DNA of 64,000 nt from JBAXTE01 sp964653595 (GTDB taxonomy: Bacteria > Bacteroidota > Bacteroidia > Bacteroidales > WCHB1-69): contig CAZZHH010000010.1 of assembly GCA_964653595.1 (NCBI GenBank), positions 13,679-77,678 of the forward strand, in the 5' to 3' direction. The notes beneath the pieces were generated by a model, which was not told the DNA's origin, did no database searches, and was given only the letters and a program-made list of their open reading frames with translations. Both the position numbers and the translations under genes were made by a program. This document shows, one piece after another, positions 37,262 through 44,229 of this stretch. Within the stretch, counting starts at the first letter, position 1. Every line of letters starts with the position of its first letter.

Positions 37262-37585
37262 TTAGAGTAATCCCAAATCCAACATCGCTTCTTCCGACAT
37301 CATTTCAGTAGTCCATGGGGGATCGAAAGTAACCTCAACGGTTACATTTTTAATACCTCCGATTGTCAACAATTCATCTTTAACGGTAGCGGGTAATGTC
37401 TCTGCAGCAGGACAATTGGGTGCAGTAAGAGTCATCACAATAAGCACGTTATTCTCTTCGTCTTGATTGATTTCGTATATAAAACCCAATTCCCAAATGT
37501 TAACAGGAATTTCGGGGTCGAAGATATATTTCATTCGAGCGATAATCTCTTTTTGGATAGGGGTTGGATTTTCTATGGTTATCAT
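37262..37585 (-). CDS. DUF59/MIP18 family Fe-S assembly protein (SufT-like)
   Basis: 107 residues, all DUF59, the family that assists iron-sulfur cluster maturation. The signature is VMTLTAPNCPAAETLP with its conserved Cys, plus FDPEIPVNIWELGFIYEI at the N-terminal side and TFDPPWTTEMMSEEA near the end. The ATG directly abuts the sufE stop codon (TAGATG), so it is the last gene of the queD-folE-sufE operon. The link with SufE supports a role in Fe-S supply. Confidence 0.92.
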   Translation of the reverse strand: MITIENPTPIQKEIIARMKYIFDPEIPVNIWELGFIYEINQDEENNVLIVMTLTAPNCPAAETLPATVKDELLTIGGIKNVTVEVTFDPPWTTEMMSEEAMLDLGLL

Positions 37586-38011
37586 CTATTCGTTATTTTT
37601 AAGTTTATACACCATTGCATACATTTTCATTTGCTTAATCATAGATAGGAGTCCGTTTGACCTAGTAGGAGAAAGATGCTCTTTGAGTCCGATTTGATTG
37701 ATATACTCTAGAGGTGCATCAATAATTTCTTGAGGTGTTTTATTGGACAACACGCGTATGAGAAGATTTACAATTCCTTTGGTAATAATGGCATCGCTAT
37801 CGGCAGAAAAGACCACTTTCCCATCGACAAAATCGGCCCACAACCACACTTTAGATTGACAACCAGTAATTAGGTATTGATCTGTTTTGTATTTATCCTC
37901 GATTACGGGCAATGTTTTGCCTAGTTCGATAATATAATTGTATCTATCCATCCAATCTTCAAAGAGGCTAAACTCTTTAATAATCTGTTGTTCTGCTTCT
38001 AAGATATTCAT
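37586..38011 (-). CDS. sufE: SufE-like cysteine desulfurase activator
   Basis: 141 residues from the start chosen here. SufE accepts persulfide sulfur from the SufS desulfurase for cluster assembly. The sulfur-accepting cysteine is Cys51 in LITGCQSKVW, the family signature. The frame could start at 38047, which would overlap folE by 20 bp, but the ATG at 38011 (MNILEAEQQIIKEF) lies 17 bp past the folE stop and matches where the conserved domain begins. No SufS or SufBCD genes are in the window. Confidence 0.9.
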   Translation of the reverse strand: MNILEAEQQIIKEFSLFEDWMDRYNYIIELGKTLPVIEDKYKTDQYLITGCQSKVWLWADFVDGKVVFSADSDAIITKGIVNLLIRVLSNKTPQEIIDAPLEYINQIGLKEHLSPTRSNGLLSMIKQMKMYAMVYKLKNNE

Positions 38012-38027
38012 AACCTTGTTTTTTATA

Positions 38028-38690
38028 TTAATGTAATCTACCACCAATAATTTTCATAAATTCTTGTCGGGTATTGGATTGATTTAGAAAAGCACCCGTA
38101 AAATCGGAAGTTGTGGTAACAGAATTTTGTTTTTGCACTCCTCTCATCGACATACACATATGCTGTGCTTCTATTACTACGGCTACTCCAAGTGGGTGTA
38201 ATGTATTTTGGATACAGTCTCTAATTTGTGTCGTTAATCGTTCTTGCACTTGGAGTCGACGTGCAAAAGCATCTACAATTCGGGGGATTTTACTTAATCC
38301 GACGATATGTCCGTTTGGGATATATGCTACGTGAGCTTTCCCGAAAAAAGGGACCATGTGATGTTCGCATAAAGAGTAAATTTCGATGTCTTTTACCACT
38401 ACCATTTGTCGGTAATCCTCTTTAAACATGGCCGATCGGAGGATCTCTTCGGGGTTTAGGTCGTAACCGTGGGTAAAAAACTGCATCGCTTTCGCCACCC
38501 GTTTGGGCGTATCTAAAAGTCCTTCTCTGGTTGGGTCTTCCCCGATGAGTTTTAGAATTTCTATATACAAAGGTTTTAACTTTTCTATGGTTTCCATATT
38601 ATAGTTATCTAGCCTTTTGTATCCATCCATGTTGTTCTCTTCAAACATGTTGTTTTCAATATCTTCCATGGTTATTTTCGTTCTTCCCAT
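38028..38690 (-). CDS. folE: GTP cyclohydrolase I
   Basis: 220 residues; converts GTP to dihydroneopterin triphosphate, the first step towards folate, queuosine and pterin cofactors. Zinc ligands Cys108 and His111 in SLCEHH, and Cys179 in AQHMCMSMRG. GEDPTREGLLDTPKRVA (50-66) is the conserved N-terminal signature. The first 35 residues are variable and another Met at 21 or 32 could be used. It starts 12 bp after queD stops. Its product feeds QueD directly, so the operon order makes metabolic sense. Confidence 0.95.
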   Translation of the reverse strand: MGRTKITMEDIENNMFEENNMDGYKRLDNYNMETIEKLKPLYIEILKLIGEDPTREGLLDTPKRVAKAMQFFTHGYDLNPEEILRSAMFKEDYRQMVVVKDIEIYSLCEHHMVPFFGKAHVAYIPNGHIVGLSKIPRIVDAFARRLQVQERLTTQIRDCIQNTLHPLGVAVVIEAQHMCMSMRGVQKQNSVTTTSDFTGAFLNQSNTRQEFMKIIGGRLH

Positions 38691-38702
38691 TATTTTAAAT
38701 TA

Positions 38703-39110
38703 TTATCCTTTATATTCCACTGAGTTATTCTCTGTTTCGTTAATTTTCACACTATGAAGGGTGGCTCCTAGGTTTGCAATCGGATGATACAGCTCTTCAA
38801 ATATTGCTTTTGCAAGATTTTCGGTAGATGCTAATTTGCCTTTCATAAAATCCACTTCGAGGTTGATATTTTTATGATCTAGCTTATCGATTACAAACTT
38901 ATTAATCATTTTGCTAAGAGTTTTCAGATTAACAACAAAACCAGTAGAAGGGTCAATATCGCCCTCCACAGTAACAAAGAGTTCATAGTTATGACCATGC
39001 CAATTGGGGTTAGAGCACTTTCCGAAAATTTCGAGATTTTTCTCATCGGAGTAGTCGCTTCTAAACAGTCGATGGGCAGCATTAAAACGTTCTCTTCGGG
39101 TTACAAACAT
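38703..39110 (-). CDS. queD: 6-carboxytetrahydropterin synthase
   Basis: 135-residue PTPS/QueD-family enzyme that turns dihydroneopterin triphosphate into 6-carboxytetrahydropterin for queuosine synthesis. Zinc ligands His13 (FNAAHRL), His38 and His40 (WHGHNY); catalytic Cys32 in FGKCSNPN, the QueD-type signature. Next to folE, which provides its substrate. QueC, QueE or QueF are not visible in the window, so queuosine rather than biopterin synthesis is inferred from the family, not shown. Confidence 0.92.
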   Translation of the reverse strand: MFVTRRERFNAAHRLFRSDYSDEKNLEIFGKCSNPNWHGHNYELFVTVEGDIDPSTGFVVNLKTLSKMINKFVIDKLDHKNINLEVDFMKGKLASTENLAKAIFEELYHPIANLGATLHSVKINETENNSVEYKG

Positions 39111-39159
39111 CCTTTTTTTATTTAATCAACACCATTAATGCAAATATGTTCTCCCGATT

Positions 39160-39795
39160 TTAAAAAAAGGGGTTTAATTTTTTTTCTAATTCAATGGTAG
39201 TAGCTTCTCCATGACCAGGATAGACTTTAGTTTCGTTGGGCAGCACTAGTAATTTTGTTTGAATACTTTCTATAAGCAATGAGTGGTTGCCTGTAGGCAA
39301 ATCGGTTCTGCCGATACTTTGTTGGAACAACACATCTCCAGTAATTACCCATCCATCCTCTTTAGAATATAAGCAAATACTACCTTCTGCGTGTCCGGGT
39401 GTATATAACACTTGCAGCGAAGAGTTGCCAAAATATATCTCATCCATATCCTCTAAATAGGTATCTGGAAGGAAATTTTTGACTCTATCAAAACCGTAAG
39501 CAGTGGCATATTGCTCCGTTTGATTTAAGATTTCGGTTGATTTATGGTGAGCCATAACCGGAATTGAATAAAAATCTTTTACGTTTTGTACTCCTGCCAC
39601 ATGATCGATATGAGGATGGGTAAGTACGATTGCATAGGGTTTTAATTGTTGCTCTTCGATAAATCGGGTAAGTGTTTTTAGTTCTTCCGCAGAATAACAA
39701 CCGGGGTCTACAATGATACAATCTTTACTAGGAGTGTAAACAACATAGGTATTTACTTGAATAAAATTAAAGACAAAAACTGCAACTTGAATCAT
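39160..39795 (-). CDS. MBL-fold metallo-hydrolase (glyoxalase II-like)
   Basis: 212-residue metallo-beta-lactamase-fold protein. The metal motif HxHxDH is His60-Pro-His62-Ile-Asp64-His65; later ligands are in YTPGHAEGSICLY, WVITGDVLF and VYPGHGEATTI. Resembles the small glyoxalase II-like hydrolases found throughout Bacteroidota. The frame is open to an ATG at 39816, but a TATCTTTG box on the minus strand (complement of 39814-39821) overlaps that codon, so MIQVAVFVFN at 39795 is the likely start. It is first in the cluster leading to queD, folE, sufE and the DUF59 gene. Substrate unknown. Confidence 0.88.
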   Translation of the reverse strand: MIQVAVFVFNFIQVNTYVVYTPSKDCIIVDPGCYSAEELKTLTRFIEEQQLKPYAIVLTHPHIDHVAGVQNVKDFYSIPVMAHHKSTEILNQTEQYATAYGFDRVKNFLPDTYLEDMDEIYFGNSSLQVLYTPGHAEGSICLYSKEDGWVITGDVLFQQSIGRTDLPTGNHSLLIESIQTKLLVLPNETKVYPGHGEATTIELEKKLNPFF

Positions 39796-39895
39796 AATAT
39801 TAATGTATTTTTGCAAAGATAATGAATAACGAAATTGGAAATAGAAATAGAAACATAAAAATTTATATTACTTTAGCATATTATATTTACCATTT

Positions 39896-42800
39896 ATGAT
39901 TTTAAAGGGAGACTTGAGCAAATTAAACCGGATGTGGATGATCGTGCCAATGCTTTTTATGCTATTTGGCCAGAATCTGCATGCACAGTTTTACAATGGT
40001 TCAAATCTTACTTTTGGTCAAAATAGGGTTCAATATCAAAAGTTAAATTGGTTTTTTTATCGCAACAATCGATGCGATGTTTATTTCTATCCTAAAGGGA
40101 AGCAAATTGCTCAATACGTATTAAAGTATGGGAATCAAGAGATAGAGCAATTTGAGCAAAATTTTGGAACCGGGTTAAGCGAGAAGATTCAATTTATCAT
40201 TTATGCTAATTTTTCCGATTTCAAGGAATCCAACATTGGCTTAATCAACGAAAACCTTTATAACACAGGGGGTAATACGTTGATTGCTGAGAACAAAGTC
40301 TTTTTATATTTTAACGATGGTTATCGCGATTTAGACAAGCAGATACGAGCTGGGGTAGCTTCTATCTATATCAATGAGTTGTTTCAGGGCTCTTCTTTGT
40401 ATCAAAAGATGAAATCGAGTGCCATTTTATCTTTACCCGACTGGGTTTTTAGGGGGTTAGTCTCTTATTATGCAGAGAGATCGAGCGATGAAATGGACAA
40501 CAAAATTCGGGATTTAGTGGTAAGTGGAAGGTATTCGAAGCTGAATTTGCTAAACAAAAATGAATTAGAGATTGCCGGTAACGCAATTTGGAGCTATTAT
40601 GCTTTAAAATACGGAAGCAATTCTATCCCCATCACCCTCAATTCCATTCGATCTTCAAGGTCGGTTGAGAGGGGGTTCATGTATGGAATAGGCCTCGGAT
40701 TTAAAGATTTTTTTTCTCAGAGTATTGCCTATTACACAAACAAATATGTAACCGACAACATTCGCTCCATGCCCGATTCGGCTACGGTAGTGAAATACAA
40801 AAAGGAGACCCAATACTACGGGTATAAACAATCTACCGATGGTAAAGCCTATGCATATGTTTCCAACATTCGAGGCAAATACAAGGTGTGGTTGAAAAAA
40901 CCAGATCGGAAGCGACCGGTAAAAATTTTCAAGAGAAACCATAAGATTGACGATAATCCGGATTGTACCATTCCTCTTTTGGCATGGAATCACAATGGAA
41001 CTATTTTAACCATGGCTTTAGAGGAAAAGGGTAAATTGTTTTTTTACAATTATTCCTTGGAAGACGAAACTCTAAGTCGTTTTGAGATATACAACATTGC
41101 CAAGATAAACACGTTGGCATACGCTCACGATGGCAAAAACATTGTATTTTCGGGAGTAAAAGATGGAAACCCTGATATTTTTATTTACAATTTAACCTCG
41201 AGGAGTTACACACAAATTACGGAGGACAGATTTGATGATACCGATCCCGAATTTATCAACGAGTCGACACAAATCATGTTTAGTTCTAACCGAACAAACG
41301 ACACAATCGGGGCAAAACAGGCATTATCCAGATCCAATTTAACTGGCACCACAAGGTTGTATATTTACGATTTAAAGAGCAAAAGCACAACCCTAAGAAA
41401 AGTTACCGACGGAAGATATGGCACCGAGAGCAAACCATTAGAACTTAAGAAAAACACGTTTCTCTTTTTAAGCAACAAAAATGGAATTACCAATTCGTAT
41501 ATTGGAAAATTTGACAGCACATTAAGCCACATAGACACAACTGTTCATTATCGCTTCTATTCGAAGATTAGTCCATATACCGATTTTCGAAGTTCAATTC
41601 TTGAACACAGTTTTAATAAAGCCACCAACCATTATAATACTACTCTATGGAACAAAGGAGTGAAGAAATTTTATTTTCAAGGGCTCACTTCCTCCCCTAC
41701 CAATTATGGCAGTTTTCTTTCGGATGGAGCTAGCTTAAAAGAGCAAAAATATATTTTAGATACAACGAGGGTAGATAGTCTGAATAATAAGTCAAAACTA
41801 AAAACAAAAAAGCGAGTTGGCAAGCGGTTAGTATCCGTAAAAATGAGTGAGGCATATGTGGATTGTCCAGGCGTTATATTTTCAAGTGGCAATCAAAACT
41901 TCATTCAATTTGGCGACACGAATAGGAAGGAGATATCTATCGGAGAAGAGTTAAAGCCTGAGAGTATGGAGCAAAATGCTTACACGCAATATTCGATAAG
42001 TCAAATTGTTTCGCAGGTAGATTTTAGCTTTATGAACACCTCTTATCAGCAATTTACAGGGGGTGGCTCTCCCATCTATTTAAATCCTGGTTTTAATGCG
42101 TTGTTTATGGTGGGCACACAAGATTTACTAGAGAATCATCGATTAATTGGAGGGGTTAGGTTTACCTTAAATTTCGACAACACAGAGTTTATGTTAAGTT
42201 ATGAAACTTTAGAAAAGCGATTAGATCGCCAAATGGTGTTTCACAGACAACAGTTAAAACAATTTAATGAATATTTTGGGGTAAAGCAATTATCCAACTC
42301 TTTATTTTACATTTTAAAGTGGCCATTTAGCAGAGTAAATGCAGTAAGGGGAACTCTTATCGGAAGATCGGATAAACAGATATTTTTATCCTTAGAGAAC
42401 AACACCTTAAAAGAGCCAAATCAATATGGATTTTGGGGGGGATTAAAAGGAGAATGGATTTTTGATAACAGCAGAGAGCTAGCTCCTAATATATATGAGG
42501 GTGCTAGGACAAAGATCTTTGCAGAGTACTATCAATCGGTAGAGAAAACCAGCAAAAACTTATTTGTTTTTGGAGCAGATGCCCGATATTATTTCAGGTT
42601 GTATCGAAATTTTATATGGGCAAATAGAATAGCAGCATCTACCTCGGTAGGCAAAAACAAATTGGTTTATTACATGGGGGGGGTTGACAATTGGTTATTT
42701 GCAAAATTTAATCAGAATATCAATGTGGACATGGATCAAAATTATAGTTTTCAAACTTTAGCTACTAACATGCGTGGATTTACTCAAAACATTCGTAATG

Positions 42801-43162
42801 GAAATTCATTTGCAGTAATAAACAGTGAGTTGAGAATACCCATCGTAAAATTTATCTTTAACAAGAGCTTCAATTCTGATTTTGTCAACAATTTTCAATT
42901 CAATATTTTTGGAGATATAGGCACAGCTTGGACAGGGATATCGCCCTATTCGGATGATAATTCGTTGTATACCCAAATCATTCGGAGTGGCCCGATAACA
43001 GTAACGTTAAACAAGCAAGTAGAGCCAATTGTAGGCGGTTATGGTTTTGGTATTCGCACTAAGCTTTTAGGCTATTTTATCCGAGCCGATTGGGCCTGGG
43101 GTATTGAAAATTACAAAGTTCAACCACGTGTTTTTTACCTCTCTTTAAATTTAGATTTTTAA
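39896..43162 (+). CDS. TolB/PD40-type beta-propeller protein with outer-membrane C-terminal domain
   Basis: 1088-residue exported protein. Signal peptide near the N-terminus (MIVPMLFMLFGQNLHAQ, about 15-31); Met13 at 39932 is an alternative start. About 35-290 resembles the peptidase-MA-like front domain of these Bacteroidota proteins (FIIYANFSDFKESNIG) but without an HExxH motif that I could find. About 300-560 holds WD40-like PD40 repeats (AYAHDGKNIVFSGVKDGNPDIFIY, DTDPEFINESTQIMFSSNRT). The last 400 residues are rich in alternating aromatic beta strands and end in ...FYLSLNLDF, a terminal Phe as in outer-membrane barrels. Probably a surface or envelope factor; precise role unknown. Confidence 0.8.
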   Translation: MILKGDLSKLNRMWMIVPMLFMLFGQNLHAQFYNGSNLTFGQNRVQYQKLNWFFYRNNRCDVYFYPKGKQIAQYVLKYGNQEIEQFEQNFGTGLSEKIQFIIYANFSDFKESNIGLINENLYNTGGNTLIAENKVFLYFNDGYRDLDKQIRAGVASIYINELFQGSSLYQKMKSSAILSLPDWVFRGLVSYYAERSSDEMDNKIRDLVVSGRYSKLNLLNKNELEIAGNAIWSYYALKYGSNSIPITLNSIRSSRSVERGFMYGIGLGFKDFFSQSIAYYTNKYVTDNIRSMPDSATVVKYKKETQYYGYKQSTDGKAYAYVSNIRGKYKVWLKKPDRKRPVKIFKRNHKIDDNPDCTIPLLAWNHNGTILTMALEEKGKLFFYNYSLEDETLSRFEIYNIAKINTLAYAHDGKNIVFSGVKDGNPDIFIYNLTSRSYTQITEDRFDDTDPEFINESTQIMFSSNRTNDTIGAKQALSRSNLTGTTRLYIYDLKSKSTTLRKVTDGRYGTESKPLELKKNTFLFLSNKNGITNSYIGKFDSTLSHIDTTVHYRFYSKISPYTDFRSSILEHSFNKATNHYNTTLWNKGVKKFYFQGLTSSPTNYGSFLSDGASLKEQKYILDTTRVDSLNNKSKLKTKKRVGKRLVSVKMSEAYVDCPGVIFSSGNQNFIQFGDTNRKEISIGEELKPESMEQNAYTQYSISQIVSQVDFSFMNTSYQQFTGGGSPIYLNPGFNALFMVGTQDLLENHRLIGGVRFTLNFDNTEFMLSYETLEKRLDRQMVFHRQQLKQFNEYFGVKQLSNSLFYILKWPFSRVNAVRGTLIGRSDKQIFLSLENNTLKEPNQYGFWGGLKGEWIFDNSRELAPNIYEGARTKIFAEYYQSVEKTSKNLFVFGADARYYFRLYRNFIWANRIAASTSVGKNKLVYYMGGVDNWLFAKFNQNINVDMDQNYSFQTLATNMRGFTQNIRNGNSFAVINSELRIPIVKFIFNKSFNSDFVNNFQFNIFGDIGTAWTGISPYSDDNSLYTQIIRSGPITVTLNKQVEPIVGGYGFGIRTKLLGYFIRADWAWGIENYKVQPRVFYLSLNLDF

Positions 43163-43172
43163 TGTTTACCTA

Positions 43173-43547
43173 ATGAAAATGAGCATACAAACAGTAATCA
43201 TATTGATCATTATTGGTCTTTTAGCAGGATCATTTAGTGGCATGGTTGGAATTGGTGGCGGTGTTATCATCATTCCCATGTTAATCTATTTTTTGGGATT
43301 TTCGCAACATCAAGCACAGGGGACAAGCATCGCCATTATGCTGCCACCCATTGGATTAATGGCTGCATATCAATATTATAAGGCGGGGCAAGTAAATTTA
43401 ATGTATGCTTTGGTTATTGCCGTTGCTTTTTTTATTGGAGGATATTTCGGTGCTAAATATGCAGTAAAAATACCGCAAGAATACCTAAAGAAAATTTTTG
43501 GTATTTTTCTGTTGCTTGTAGCACTTAAAACAATATTCGGGAAGTAA
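43173..43547 (+). CDS. Half-size TauE/SafE family membrane protein
   Basis: 124 residues with four hydrophobic segments. The conserved motif AGSFSGMVGIGGGVIIIPML (18-37, counted from the ATG at 43173) is that of sulfite/anion exporters of the TauE/SafE family, which normally have eight helices made of two such halves. Here only one half exists, so it would have to dimerise. The reading frame is intact and the C-terminus ordinary, and short versions like this occur in Bacteroidota. It overlaps the start of the next gene by one base (TAATG), so the two are coupled. Substrate not known. Confidence 0.85.
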   Translation: MKMSIQTVIILIIIGLLAGSFSGMVGIGGGVIIIPMLIYFLGFSQHQAQGTSIAIMLPPIGLMAAYQYYKAGQVNLMYALVIAVAFFIGGYFGAKYAVKIPQEYLKKIFGIFLLLVALKTIFGK

Positions 43548-43999
43548 TGACAAAAAGACTATCTACCGATCAAATCAACGATTCTAGGTTTGTAAAATTC
43601 ATTCAGAAGCATCATGTCTTGACATTAGCCACCACCCTAGATAATCAACCTTGGTGTTGCTCCTGTTTTTATGCTTACGACCAAAGCACAGGCAGTTTTA
43701 TTTTTACTTCTGATGATCACACTCAACATATTAACCAAATATTAACAAACAATAAAATAGCGGCAAATATTTTTTTGGAAACCAAAATGATTGGAATTAT
43801 ACAAGGGCTTCAAATAGTGGGCGAAATTCATCGGGTGGATGACCAATCTCCAGCTCATTTTAGGATGCAATATTTAAAAAAGTTTCCATTTGCAATACTT
43901 GCAAACACCTCATTATGGGCGCTTTACCCAAAACTACTCAAGTTGACCGACAATAAGCTGGGATTTGGCACAAAATTGATTTGGGAAAAAGAATTATAA
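43547..43999 (+). CDS. Pyridoxamine 5'-phosphate oxidase-like flavin-binding protein
   Basis: 150-residue split-barrel protein of the PNPOx-like family. Recognisable by HHVLTLATTLDNQPWCCSCFYAYDQSTGSFIFTSDD near the N-terminus, IAANIFLETKMIGIIQGLQIVGE in the middle and the tail GFGTKLIWEKEL. Resembles the small YhbP-like members, which bind FMN or heme; true pyridoxamine phosphate oxidase is longer. Its ATG overlaps the stop of the TauE-like gene, so they form a two-gene operon. Enzymatic role uncertain. Confidence 0.82.
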   Translation: MTKRLSTDQINDSRFVKFIQKHHVLTLATTLDNQPWCCSCFYAYDQSTGSFIFTSDDHTQHINQILTNNKIAANIFLETKMIGIIQGLQIVGEIHRVDDQSPAHFRMQYLKKFPFAILANTSLWALYPKLLKLTDNKLGFGTKLIWEKEL

Positions 44000-44229
44000 A
44001 CAATTAACCACTTTGAAAGTCATGATATTAACCCTCAATTGTTGATTATTAATTCTTGTACTTACTATTTTCATATTAAAAGAAATTGTAAATTCGCAAT
44101 TACAAAAAAATCAAACTACAGATTTAAAAAATCACTGACAATCAACTACATACCGCTTGGGGCAAAGAAATTAGATATTTATGTACAGTAAATCAAAGGG
44201 TTAATAAATAAATTAAAAACGTACAAACT

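Noticed and set aside
44000..44229. Cobalamin riboswitch before the B12-dependent reductase
   Set aside because: I looked for a B12-box and the expected long structured leader and saw neither in 230 bp of AT-rich sequence.
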